Part shown: piece after piece, positions 1 to 9,795 of the stretch
Layout: each line of letters starts with the position of its first letter
How positions within the stretch are numbered: position 1 is the stretch's first letter
Source of the DNA: Fragilaria crotonensis
Lineage: Eukaryota > Bacillariophyta > Fragilariophyceae > Fragilariales > Fragilariaceae
Reading direction: 5' to 3'
DNA length: 51,328 bases
Assembly: GCA_022925895.1 (NCBI GenBank)
Contig: JAKSYS010000455.1
Span: forward strand, 1-51,328
Made by a program: the position numbers and the translations under genes
Notes under the pieces: model-generated
Database searches by the model: none
The model's input: the letters and a program-made list of their open reading frames with translations, nothing else
Told to the model about the DNA's origin: nothing

Positions 1-1033
1 AATCTGCCAATCGTCCTTCCTTGTAGGAGGTCGATTCACGCAGCTTAACATCTTAGCTCTATAATATACGTTTCAGATGCACTCTAATGTATCATGCACA
101 TGCCTTGACTTGTTCCTTGGCGCGCGGAGGGACGGGGTTGCCATGTCATGGAGTTTCATTGCCGTTCGGACCCTTCTTGAGCACGGACAAGCACATAACA
201 CCCGGTACCATCATTTTCACACTTCCGAGTGGGTTACGGCGATTCTGGTGGCAGCCAAAGCACAAAGGCTCGTTCTACGTCTCGATGCAGTCGTCTTAGG
301 AACCGATATGGGTGCGTAAGATGAAACACATTTGCGGCCAGGTGAAAGGATGTGGTATGGAATGAATCAATCGGTAGTCCTAACATCTGTTGTGACAATT
401 GGAATTCTCTTGTCGGAGAACTACTCTACCCGTCGTCGTTCCTAATGTTGATTGCAGTTTGTTGAGATACACTCGTCGATTCACACATCGCCCCGTCGCA
501 GTGTTAGGATCAACAACTCAAGTCCACTCTCATGATTTTAGCATAGCACTTGCCTTAATACGAAGCACATATGGTTCACTGGAGGCTGTATCCTGCACCT
601 TGCGATTTCGCGCCCTTCAGGTGCTATCATCAATGATTGGTGACTGGCCTTATTTTCCTGTCATCAACACATTGATGTTGAAAAATGTGGCAACGAAACC
701 CCTTCCATCGGCAATCCTATATGACACAGCGATTTTAGGCAAGGCGACGAATGGCGAGACTTGGGACGAATCCCTTGAAACGGAGCAGACAACGGCGGAA
801 TCCCGCGAGTGTGTGCCATTCCGAAAAAACAGCAATGCCATGAGAAGGCTACTCAAGTATGTCGTCGCGTGAATGACAGTGCAGATGGGTTCATTCCCGT
901 GCGGGCGCGGAAGTCGCTTTCAACGGATGGAATCAGGACTGTGCAATACTCCGACAACTCTTCGTCAGAACAAGGCCACTTTCATTCTCACAAAATCCCT
1001 TCTCAGCCCAATACAGCTCTCCATTATCGAACC
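1..1033. other. Left-edge stretch without a convincing gene
   Basis: Open frames here (for example 399-872, which begins at TTG) have no recognisable domain and no paralogue in the window. Two parts do have counterparts. Bases about 270-420 resemble 8795-8950, the 3' flank of the small secreted gene at 8547, sharing AGGTRAAAGGWTGTGGTATG and CTAACATCTGT-type blocks. Bases about 935-1033 resemble 8440-8546, the 5' flank of the same gene. The simplest reading is that the left edge holds the tail of another copy of that gene unit, followed by the promoter region of the copy at 1034. Confidence 0.4.
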
Positions 1034-1336
1034 ATGATGACACGTGTACTTTTCGTTGTCACCTTGATGGCTTTCGCAACGTCCCAGGTTGGCGCGATAC
1101 CAGTAACCAAGATGCCAACCAAGAAACCGGTGACCAAGTTGCCAACCAAGAAGCCAGCGACCAAATTGCCAACCAAGAAGCCGGTGACCAAGTTGCCAAC
1201 CAAGAAGCCAGTGACCAAGTTGCCAACCAAGAAGCCGGTGACCAAGGTACCAACCAAGAAGCCCCATTCCAAGGCGCCAACCAAGAAGCCGGCGACCAAC
1301 AGGTTGCCAACCATGCAGCAACCGGACTTGGACTAA
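1034..1336 (+). CDS. Small secreted PTKKP-repeat protein
   Basis: A 100-aa protein. The start is the second of two adjacent in-frame ATG-rich positions after the flank shared with the 8547 gene; the frame is open further upstream (809) but that part does not resemble the paralogue. Residues 1-20 (MMTRVLFVVTLMAFATSQVG) are a good secretory signal peptide. The rest is seven copies of a nine-residue unit, PVTKLPTKK, encoded by 27-bp DNA repeats, then a short tail ending PDLD. It is strongly basic and rich in Lys, Thr and Pro, with no cysteine. Such proteins suit the extracellular matrix or the silica cell wall, where lysine-rich repeats can bind polyanions; that role is inference. Its closest relative in the window is at 8547-8750 with a nearly identical signal peptide. 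Function is not established. Confidence 0.65.
   Translation: MMTRVLFVVTLMAFATSQVGAIPVTKMPTKKPVTKLPTKKPATKLPTKKPVTKLPTKKPVTKLPTKKPVTKVPTKKPHSKAPTKKPATNRLPTMQQPDLD
1103..1291 (+). repeat. 27-bp minisatellite, seven units
   Basis: Seven tandem copies of a 27-bp unit of the form CCGGTGACCAAGTTGCCAAC plus CAAGAAG code the PVTKLPTKK repeats. The third unit has Ala for Val, and the sixth and seventh are more diverged. No unit contains a stop on the reverse strand either, which creates long meaningless antisense frames. Confidence 0.75.
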
Positions 1337-2101
1337 CAACGCCTCGAATCGGGTCCATTAGAGTTGCCGATCCCATCTTCGTTGGACCGATCCAGTCTAG
1401 GAACCATGTCGATAAGGGGAAACATTCTGCAACTAGGTGATGGGCTGTGATTTGGGGATGAGGTTAGAATAGAGACATCCTTAGCAAGAATTTGAAACAA
1501 TCCGCTTTTCCTTTTCGCTCTGTAAACTAGCGTCGTGACTGTGTCAGTGCTGTCCCTGGTTGTACCGTACAACCGACTGCAACTGATTGATAGAAACGAG
1601 AGTTTGATTCGCACAGTTTTCAACGTCCGTTTCGGCATCCTTCTTGAACAAAATATCGATGTCTCTTGCGCAGCACTCTCGTTTACGAAAGAGAGCCTGA
1701 TTCTCTGGAGGCAACGTCCGACTCTCGATCAGATTTCATGCCCTTCACGCGGTTTTACTGCCTCTTTTTGCTTCATGATGGTCGCAACAATACCGCCTCT
1801 GGTCCGCGACGCAACGTATCTCAGCAACAAGCAACGGTCTATTAGGTGGCATCCTGCGTTTGCAAAACAAGGAATAAAACGGGCAATAGCTGTGAATTCT
1901 GATTCTCTAGAAGTTTGGACTATTCTGGTGTCCTTTTCCATTTTGTATCAGTCGGTCCCGAAGGGGTGGTCCAGTCCAAGTCGAACTCTATACATGATTT
2001 CCCTGGGAATATACCCATCTGTTTTCATTGAGATTCAAGTGTTAGATCGATCGAATTCAAGAGTGGTCCTTGATCGTTTCGTATTGCGTCAAAGTTACGA
2101 C
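1337..2101. other. Intergenic stretch between secreted gene and LOV gene
   Basis: This separates two convergent genes. A plus-strand frame (1535-2212, GTG start) runs antisense through the LOV gene's 3' end and looks non-coding, as do the short minus-strand frames. I see no repeat, RNA gene or domain here. Confidence 0.4.
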
Positions 2102-2697
2102 TTACCCGTGATTCGAAGGCGCTTGGCCTGGCCCTTGTCTCGCCACCTGGCATTGTACTCCAAGAAACTAGTAGAAAAAAGAGAACATGGGAATGTTAGC
2201 TGGTGTATGTAATGTGTCAATACGGGAGCAATGACAACAGAAGTCCTTACATATTGGACATTGTTCTCTTCATCTCTCAGTGGCGTCAAAAAGAATTCAT
2301 TGACAAACGTACTGCCATCTTTCCGGTAATTGAGAAGATTGACAGATTGTTCCGTGTGATTCTGAATGCTTGCTCGAATCCGATCGACTTCATCCTTCTT
2401 GGTGGCTGGACCCTGAAGGAAACGACAATTACGACCTTGTATTTCGCTGTACGGGTATCCTGTTAGGGAGCAGAATCCATCCGAGGCGAAAACAATCGGA
2501 TTATCGGGCAAGGCAGGATCACAAACGCAATACGCAACTTGTTCGTGCCCCTCACTATTGAGCATATCAATCACGATGCAATCCTTTTCACAGAGACCTT
2601 TGGTAGGGACAAAGTGTCGAGCAAGAGATTTGTGATGAGGGGTATCGTGAACCGAGACAACCCCTAGCATGGACATGATTTGAGATCCAATCGACAT
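2102..2697 (-). CDS. Short LOV-domain photoreceptor protein, two exons
   Basis: Exon 1 is 2251-2697 and exon 2 is 2102-2167. The 83-base intron (2168-2250) starts GTAAGG and ends TTTTTTCTACTAG on the minus strand. Spliced, the protein is 170 aa. Exon 1 encodes VFASDGFCSLTGY, then GRNCRFLQGPAT with the photoactive cysteine at residue 91, then NYRKDG. Splicing joins NNVQY to FLGVQCQV, restoring the last LOV beta strand with its flavin-contacting Gln at about 154. Reading through the intron would destroy that strand, so the intron is well supported. LOV domains bind FMN and form a blue-light-dependent cysteinyl adduct. There is no bZIP, kinase or other effector, unlike aureochromes, so it is a LOV-only protein with a 60-residue N-terminal extension and a 14-residue tail. 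It probably signals through a partner or by dimerising. The partner is unknown. Confidence 0.88.
2168..2250 (-). other. Spliceosomal intron in the LOV gene
   Basis: The intron is 83 bases long, with a GTAAGG donor, a TTTTTTCTACTAG acceptor and a pyrimidine tract. It sits at phase 0 between Tyr149 and Phe150. Removing it restores the conserved FLGVQ strand. Confidence 0.85.
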
Positions 2698-2963
2698 TTT
2701 GTTATCTTGCGATTTGTTGCGTCTGAGTGCTGCTTAATGATGATTTTGTTTTGGAAAATGACGATTTCGGTTTGTTGTGATGTTGGCTGCTATTCGAATT
2801 GGGTGCGTATTCTTTATTGATGTGTATTTCAATTGGTGCAGATGTCAGGCGTCAGAAACAACGCTCCGCATGATAAAAATGAGTGTCAATGTTGATGTGT
2901 CACAACGTCACAATTGTTTTTTTGTTGACACTCCCGATGACCTCAACGGAATCATATTTAAGT

Positions 2964-4219
2964 ACTAGTGTCTATCCACCCGGTCCATGCCTTAATTAAT
3001 CCAGTCATTTTGCCTTAATTAACCCCATCATTTTCGTACGTGTGCAAGACGCTTTTCTGTACATTCTATACTACGGGCCACTGAAAAAAATGCTCCGATT
3101 GCAGTCATCAATGTGAAAAGATAACGACACTTGTCTGCGTCCATTTGATCCATTTTCCTTTTCTATATTTTCAGCGGATGTCACTGATCAGAAAAAAGCT
3201 CAATACTTGATTTTTTCATCCCACAATCAGTCTGACTAAAGGCATGCAATCTTGTGTAGCGTGTGGTAGATGTTCTACGTAACGTCAAAACAGTTTTTAT
3301 TTCGGTACGTCCATTTTCATTCAATTCTGAAATGACAAATTGAGACTTGGAGGCAAACATTCTGAGTGACCGATGACCGACATCGTTTTGATGTATCTGG
3401 CATCCTCACTCGTTAAGTCAACTGTGGCAAAATCATCTCTGACCGTTCATTCCAAATCTGTTATAGAGTAGTGAATTTTTTCAATCGCTTGGTATAAATT
3501 CTACACGATTTCTGTGTGGGAAATTGTCCGTTGGGGTTCCTCTTTCCAATCAATATGTCTTTGTGGATACTTCAAGCTGGTCAAATATCCAGCGTGCTTC
3601 ATCACCATTCAAAGTATACTGAATTAGATGATCACCTCAGTTTTTTCAAAAGTGAGAAGGGAATGATCTGAAACGATGGGATCAGAAATCAGACAATCCT
3701 CCGTAGACTATGGTATACATTCTACATGATACTTCAACATATTTTCTTCCGGTTCGATCTCTATCCTCTAATTGAACACTGTCGCTTGAATAGTGAAAAT
3801 GAGTACAAGTTTCAAGTATGAAAACTACACTTCAAAGTATTTGAAACACAATGGTCGTCTTACTTTTGGTTGAACTTGCCAAGAACGTAATCGAACCGTA
3901 GGCCAAAAGGTGTTATCAGAATCGTGGGTTTTACGTAGCATCTGGTATTATGTCTACTGCTGGTCAAGATCAGAAGTGACACGAAAAAATTGGATGATGA
4001 AAAAAATTGATGCAGAAAAACTCTTGTTTCTCGATCATAAACAGTATTCAGATACAGAGCTTTAAAACCATGCACATTCATAAGGTTCTTAAGCCAATGC
4101 CCAAGTTTCAAGTCCAACGGACGACGTACAAGATAACAGGAACGATTGCCGACATGAGCAAATACGGGGTTAATTAACCCCAAATGGGGTTAATTCCCGT
4201 CGGGTGGCTAGACACTAGT
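2964..4219. mobile_element. 1.26-kb non-autonomous inverted-repeat DNA element
   Basis: The ends are inverted repeats: the left end ACTAGTGTCTATCCACCCG (2964-2982) matches the reverse complement of 4201-4219 with one mismatch. Just inside both ends lie TTAATTAACCCC-type blocks. The interior is AT-rich and encodes no transposase. I could not find a clear target-site duplication, so the exact ends and the superfamily are unsettled. The left terminal block recurs inverted at about 8135-8215, which supports a repeat family. Confidence 0.62.
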
Positions 4220-5461
4220 GGGTGCCTCACATTAGATCGGAGTGTCTACTACAGGAAACTGGACGTACAGTACCCCCAACCTGGTCGTACTCCGTACCAC
4301 TACTTTTTCCCCCTACAATATGCAGTACCATGGTACCAACGTAGGAAACTTCATGAAGTACAGTACCAGGTACGAGTACCTGGTGCTTATCATGCCCCAG
4401 TATTGCAGTTCATCGCATGGTATATTTTACAGTAGCATTTGTCAAGCAACCTGTTCACAGCAAATTCAATGAGTATTCCATCCAGTAACTTTGAATTCGT
4501 ACAGTATTGTAGTTCAGTAACGTAACACACTGTCGTTTCAACATAAATTACCGTCCGTTTATGTACTGTAGACCTGTAGTACATGTAATCCACGTAACAG
4601 TGCAACATTTGATCCAGTACCCCAGAGTGGTCATACTCCGTAACAGACGCACGCACGCACGCACACAATTAATTTATAATATAGTAGGATATAGGACGTA
4701 CTGTATACCTGTAGTTTATTTCAATTACAGTTGATAGGCCAGTGCCTGGTACTTGAACCAGATATCATTGCAGTACCCATGGTATCGAACTGTACTTTGA
4801 TTTTCCTCCAGAGGACTTGTACTGTCAAAGGACACTACTGAGAATGTTAGTGCTACAGGAATTTACTCATGTCTCCAGTACTCATTTCTACGTATGTATT
4901 TGTGTGCCCTCGGACGACGCAGATTGTCGGAGTCGATGTATGGTTAAATGTGAAATCTGTCGCTTGCGTTGAACCCAAACAGTATATCAAAATATGTATT
5001 GCCCTCGGGACTCGCCCTTTGCTCGCGTCAAACAGCAAGGGTTGCTTTCCATAAGATGTCGATAATCCGAATTCGTGACTGGGCAACAAATTGAGATGTT
5101 GTTTTTGATTTAGGCCGGGCCATCGGCGGTTTGAACATTTGATATGTCATAGGAGAGGCAATTCTATTTCACGTGATTCGGGACTGTAAGATTGGCAGGG
5201 TTACAACGCATGAACATCATACTCGGTACTCATGTATTGATATAAATTATATGCCATAATCATAGTGACTAAAATCAGTCTTTCTGGTGCTGGGAGATGG
5301 AAGTTGCAAGATTGGCACATCGCACATATTGCAATTACAATTGCATCCATTCATCGTTCCTTATCCGAAATCAGAGCCATAGAGTGATAATCCTGCAAGA
5401 GCATTCAGAGACTCGTTGCACCAGACTACTACCGATTGTGACGATAACGAAGATTTTTGAA
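4220..5461. other. Intergenic, GTAC-rich stretch
   Basis: No gene is recognised. It is dense in palindromic GTAC words (for example GTACCATGGTACC near 4326 and CAGTACCAGGTACGAGTACC near 4361) and has a CGCACG simple repeat near 4649. The last 300 bases are the upstream region of the membrane-protein gene. An in-frame ATG exists at 5297, but the intervening residues look like translated leader. Confidence 0.4.
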
Positions 5462-7246
5462 ATGCCTCCTCAAAGCAGCTCAATGAGAGACATGAAGCTA
5501 CTCAGTTTCTCTTCGTCGTCTTCTGAAAAGGAAATCAAGCGTATGCGAACACATACAACAACACTTCCTTTGAGAAGAACAAGTGACCGCCCACTACCTC
5601 ATCGTGGCATGATGGGTCAGAAATGGAGAATTACGGCAGTATCATTTCGACGAATTAATTTGGCTTTCTTGCTCGTGCTTGGACTTTGCTATGTCTCTGT
5701 TGCAATGATGCTTATTGCAGTACACCATCAGAATACAAGTTTGGAACCGAATTTAATCATGACCACGTTATTCGACGGCCACATTCACGAATCTGAAGAA
5801 CTATTGACTATGTTGCTTCACAATCAGACATTGGGATTGTCGCGGGTGACACATCATGGCATGGGAGATCGAATGCAGATGCTGCCCTCGCCGGAGCAAT
5901 TGCACGAGGCTACGATCCGAATTCGGACGGTCGACGCACCAGCCATAGGACTTGCAATTTTGGGGAATTTGCCAGATGCCTCCCCGCCACACGCATGGGC
6001 ACGACTCGCTGGCATGCGGCACTATCAATGGTTTCTGGTTCATGGACAACCCATTCTTGTGACACAAGAATGTTCAAATGCTGAGCAAGTATACTATTCG
6101 ACAAGGAGAACATTGCTACAAACCAACGGTGATTCGTATTGTCATCCTGTGCAAACCACACCACAAACATGGAAGCGTATGCGCCAATTAGCTCTGCAAT
6201 TGGGACAGTTGGAGCACATCCAGCAACTTGGCATTGCATCCTTGGGATTTTATGCCAGTCGTGATCAACTCAAGTTTTCTATTGTCAGAACAGATTCAAT
6301 TGCCGCATTACCTGCGAAGTTGCAAAATATCCTCCATGGGGCACTTGATGTTGAATCGAATTTGTGGTCGCCTGCGTACGTGGAACGGCTGGTGAATGAC
6401 AAAAGCTGGGTTCTGATTGCGTTCCCCCAATCTAGTCCCGATACATCACCTAAAACGCCCGTCACGACGTCAATGCATGAGAGCGCCTCATCACTCTGTC
6501 AAAGCCTCCCCGACAACACTGTTTGTCCCACATCGGAGATGATGACCGTTGGACAAGACTATCCAATCCAGTGTGTATCTCTTTCCAAGCAAAAATCGTC
6601 GGCTACAAAAGGCGCCGCCCTTCAAGTCAAGGTCCTTGGCCAATGGAGAATTCCCACATTTGAAACAGTCATAGTTCGTGTGGATTGGCTCTGGGCTCTG
6701 GGATTGGCCACCTTGCTGCTTTTTCTCAAGGCATTTCGCATTGGTCACGACACCCAAAAAAATTCAATGCACGCACCCTTGACTGTTTTCATTTACCTTC
6801 TGGCAGTCGTTGGCTACAAGTACTCAAAACCCAATAATGCCGGACTCTTCTCGACCGAATCCATCGCTACAACCATTGTGGACAGTTACCGCACCTTTGT
6901 CTTGGTCCACCCCATTTCAGTAACATCGCCCATGATTGCCTGGTCGCACATTGCAACCTATTGGTTCGAAGTTGCTGCATGGCGAAGCCGATCCATTCAG
7001 GGCGTTTTGTTTTGGTACTTGTGCTATGAACTCATTGCATCCTACGTGAACGAACATTATCACATCCTAGAAGAAGACAATGCCGTTCGATGTTCTCGAG
7101 TTGCCTTCATTGCCGCCATGAAGCAGTATGCTGTCGATGATGTGGTTCGAGCCTATCTACTGCCACCCTTCTTTGTGTACCTGTACCTACTACCGAATTT
7201 GCTGTGGGAGTATATTTCAGTGTACGTCCTTTCCATTTTTATCTAA
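5462..7246 (+). CDS. Membrane protein with degenerate TupA-like ATP-grasp region
   Basis: 594 aa from ATG 5462; a longer start at 5297 adds 55 low-quality residues. A single hydrophobic segment at about 65-87 is followed by a lumenal or extracellular domain and then several hydrophobic segments toward the C-terminus (IYLLAVVGYKYSKPNN, AWSHIATYWFEVAAW, GVLFWYLCYELIASYV, YLLPPFFVYLYLLPN). It aligns with the protein at 42907-44973 through HYQWFLVHGQP, the TWKRMRQLA block and the whole C-terminal domain. It lacks the KPSHSSGG nucleotide-binding loop. Where the paralogue has RIDLY and SEFT it reads SLGFY and SIVRT, so the acidic metal ligands are gone. I infer a pseudo-enzyme with a conserved membrane domain. 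Its 3' third is duplicated at 9004-9480. Confidence 0.72.
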   Translation: MPPQSSSMRDMKLLSFSSSSSEKEIKRMRTHTTTLPLRRTSDRPLPHRGMMGQKWRITAVSFRRINLAFLLVLGLCYVSVAMMLIAVHHQNTSLEPNLIMTTLFDGHIHESEELLTMLLHNQTLGLSRVTHHGMGDRMQMLPSPEQLHEATIRIRTVDAPAIGLAILGNLPDASPPHAWARLAGMRHYQWFLVHGQPILVTQECSNAEQVYYSTRRTLLQTNGDSYCHPVQTTPQTWKRMRQLALQLGQLEHIQQLGIASLGFYASRDQLKFSIVRTDSIAALPAKLQNILHGALDVESNLWSPAYVERLVNDKSWVLIAFPQSSPDTSPKTPVTTSMHESASSLCQSLPDNTVCPTSEMMTVGQDYPIQCVSLSKQKSSATKGAALQVKVLGQWRIPTFETVIVRVDWLWALGLATLLLFLKAFRIGHDTQKNSMHAPLTVFIYLLAVVGYKYSKPNNAGLFSTESIATTIVDSYRTFVLVHPISVTSPMIAWSHIATYWFEVAAWRSRSIQGVLFWYLCYELIASYVNEHYHILEEDNAVRCSRVAFIAAMKQYAVDDVVRAYLLPPFFVYLYLLPNLLWEYISVYVLSIFI

Positions 7247-7920
7247 ACGGCTTGGGATAACCCTACCCCGAGGGCGTTTTGTCAAGCGATATGCCCGGAT
7301 ACTTTGTTTCGGATGATGGTCCGATTTGGTGGCAAGTCACGGCCCTGCGACGATTCATTTTGCCTCGAGAGAGCTTCCTGTCACTGTTTCACGTCGGTTA
7401 TACCAGGGCAACGCCGTTTACGTTGGCGATACTCGAGGTTTGGGAAGCGTGCATTGAAGAATATCCCTTTTGAATTCACGGGACGGGTTCTGTGTAAACT
7501 TAAACGAAAGGGCATTCAACTTGGTATTGTTGACTCCCCGATGTCTGTTTACACTTACTGCCAGGAATGACAATGATTAGCAAAGCCCCTTGTCCCATGT
7601 AAGACATCGTTTAATGGATGAAAGTTTAGAGCTACACAGCACCTGCGTGTCGTGACACACAAACAAAATTGGAATACAAAAAGCACATGCGTAGATGAAA
7701 AGCTCCTCTCGACAGTTGACCCATCAGTCGGCCCCCGCTGTTCAAAAACGACGAACTCGTCTGAATCAATCTTTTGAACTCTTTGGAATTAATGTTGCGG
7801 CGTTCGAAATTCCTCTGGCGAATTCCAAGAGAGGAGGTTTCTCCATGCGATTGGATTCATTACTCTTCGCAAACAGGAAGGACGACGGCAGCGGAGAGCT
7901 GTGTTGCCGATGCAAAAGTT
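6779..7920. repeat. Segmental duplication, copy A
   Basis: Starting at TTGACTGTTTTCATTTACC, this block matches 9004-10191 through the last third of the TupA-like gene, its 3' flank, and the reverse-oriented 3' end of the GAF-type gene, stopping at ATGCAAAAGTT. The coding part is almost identical; the spacer is more diverged and has small indels. The partner block is listed as copy B. Confidence 0.85.
7766..7920 (-). pseudogene. 3' fragment of the GAF/Myb-like gene
   Basis: On the minus strand this translates to a C-terminal stretch nearly identical to the end of the protein at 10037-12478: SSPLPSSFLFANSNES, EFARGISNAATL, then a stop. Everything upstream of that stretch is missing. It is the truncated copy left by the tandem duplication and lies convergent to the intact TupA-like gene, as the full-length gene does to the TupA-like fragment at 9004. 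Confidence 0.8.
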
Positions 7921-8546
7921 TTCAGATAGTAGATTTCCACTTCAAAGGAAAATGGATCAAATGAATGCAGACGATTGTGCGTCGTTTTGTGTTCACACTT
8001 GATAACTGCAATTGGATCATTTTTTCATTGGCCCGTGCAGGAAACAGGTGTCATGAGAAAGAAACGAAATGTTCAAATGTTGTTGCAAACGTAAGAAGTC
8101 GGATAGCCGTTTCTCCTCATACATACATAATAATACAGAAAAGCGTCTTGCTCCTACGAAATTGACAAATGATGGGTTCAATTAAGGCAAGTGACCGGAG
8201 TAATTAAGGCACATGGGTACAGAATGCCTGGAGTATCATAGGGTATGCGAACAGAGGCTTTCTGCTTTCCACCAAAACCAACTAATGTATTGAGCAGCAC
8301 TACCGGTAGGCGTCTGATCGAAAATGAGACGTTGGTCACGGATACACGGATCATGGATATGAAGTCCATCAAGCAATGACATATTTTAATTGAATCTTGT
8401 TTTCGTTCTACGGGAGCTGTAAACAGCCTACCAGTACTCAGTCCTGGGTGCGCAAGACATACTCCGACTGCTCTGCTCGGGACAAGACCAACATCATGCT
8501 CACAATTAAATAATTGCTTCTCATTTTCGAGGGATTGCTGACTATC
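7921..8546. other. Duplication-junction filler with an inverted transposon end
   Basis: Bases about 8135-8215, read on the minus strand, match the left terminal block of the 2964-4219 element (TGCCTTAATTA repeated, CCCATCATTT, GCAAGACGCTTTTCTGTA). The stretch after about 8434 resembles the 5' flank of the secreted gene at 1034. No other gene is recognised. Confidence 0.5.
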
Positions 8547-8750
8547 ATGTCACGTTTTCTTCTTTTCGTTGTTACCTTGATGGCATTCGCAACATCCCAG
8601 GTTGGTGCGGCCCCTGTGACTCAGAGGCCCGGAGCGACTAGGCATCCGACCAACAAGCCAACTAAGCATCCGACCAAGAAGCCATCGACTGCTCCAACCG
8701 GGTCAAAGCCATATCCATTGCCTCCGACAAAGGTCCCATTGCCTCACTAG
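8547..8750 (+). CDS. Small secreted Pro/Thr/Lys-rich protein
   Basis: 67 aa. The ATG at 8547 is chosen because the protein from here matches the signal peptide of the 1034 gene (RFLLFVVTLMAFATSQVGA against RVLFVVTLMAFATSQVGA). The mature part is only about 45 residues: a GATRHPTNKP start, KHPTKKPSTAPT, and an end in PTKVPLPH. It has the same PTKKP flavour as its paralogue but without regular 27-bp units. It is likely secreted and matrix- or wall-associated; this is inference. It lies exactly in the junction between the two halves of the tandem duplication, with flanks that also match the left edge of the window, so the whole unit was probably copied in. Confidence 0.6.
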   Translation: MSRFLLFVVTLMAFATSQVGAAPVTQRPGATRHPTNKPTKHPTKKPSTAPTGSKPYPLPPTKVPLPH

Positions 8751-8841
8751 AATATGTTTGGAACGTCGCAATGTGTTAAATCAAGTCGATTGGCATGGGA
8801 ATTCCTCTCCTACGAACCGATGCTGTCAATTTAGGAAACCT

Positions 8842-9795
8842 ATGCTGGTTTGGGGAAACACTCTGCCACCAGGTAAAAGGTTGTGGTATGTGATTGCCCG
8901 ATGGTTAATCATAACATCTGTAACAATGATTGTAATTTTGAAATTCGTTTCGCCCCCACCCACCGTTCCTTGTAGAAGAACCATTCACGCCACTTCCCCA
9001 TTTTTGACTGTTTTCATTTACCTTCTGGCAGTCGTTGGCTACAAGTACTCAAAACCCAATAATGCCGGACTCTTCTCGACCGAATCCATCGCTACAACCA
9101 TTGTGGACAGTTACCGCACCTTTGTCTTGGTCCACCCCATTTCAGTAACGTCGCCCATGATTGCCTGGTCGCACATTGCAACCTATTGGTTCGAAGTCGC
9201 TGCATGGCGAAGCCGATCCATTCAGGGCGTTTTGTTTTGGTACTTGTGCTATGAACTCATTGCATCCTACGTGAACGAACATTATCACATACCAGAAGAG
9301 GGCAATGCCGTTCGATGTTCGCGAGTTGCCTTTACTGCCGCCATGAAGCAGTATGCTGTCGATGATGTGGTTCGGGCCTATCTGCTGCCACCCTTCTTTG
9401 CGTACCTGATCCTACAACCGAATTTGCTGTGGGAGTATATTTCAGTCTACGTCCTTTCCATATATTTTCCTACACGGCTTGGCGTCCGTCGACCCCAGGT
9501 TTATGATGTCAAACGATGGAACATGCAATCAACCTTTCGACGATTGTGTCATTTGTCAAGTTCCTACAAAGGCCTCCGCAGTAACGCTTTCGCGTGGGCT
9601 GTACCAGACAATGCCGTCCTTTTCGACCGATGGCGTTGCTCGAGCTTTGGGAAGCGTGCATTGCCGAACATCCATTTCGCACTCACCGCACGGGATCCGT
9701 ATAAACTGAATGTAAATAGGACATCCCACGTGGAGTCGTTAGCTACCCACTGCTCGATAGTGCTAGAATGCTCACCTCACTGGATCTGCATATAA
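8842..9795 (+). pseudogene. Chimeric ORF: TupA-like membrane domain fused to filler
   Basis: The frame is open from TTG 8758, and the first ATG is 8842. Residues before LTVFIYLLAVVGYKYSKPNN (base 9004) come from the 3' flank of the small secreted gene, not from a TupA-like gene. From there to about 9480 it is nearly identical to the last 155 residues of the 5462-7246 protein, including IAWSHIATYWFEVAAW and VVRAYLLPPFF. The original stop is lost (TATCTAAACGG became TATTTTCCTACACGG), so the frame runs about 105 residues into former 3' flank. It has no ATP-grasp part. It may be transcribed, but I read it as a truncated duplicate rather than a working gene. Confidence 0.7.

Noticed and set aside
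1-60. Similarity of the first 45 bases to 8960-8990 (CCTTGTAG...CATTCACG-like)
   Set aside because: Too short and gapped to claim homology, and its order does not fit the better match at 270-420.
399-872. 157-codon plus-strand frame near the left edge
   Set aside because: It starts at TTG, shows no domain, and has no paralogue among the duplicated units.
965-1376. Three long minus-strand frames antisense to the PTKKP gene, one giving hydrophobic GFLVGNLVT repeats
   Set aside because: They arise because the 27-bp repeat has no stop in any frame. The plus strand has a signal peptide and a paralogue.
1535-2212. 225-codon plus-strand frame overlapping the LOV gene
   Set aside because: It begins at GTG and is antisense to a well-supported LOV exon; its composition looks random.
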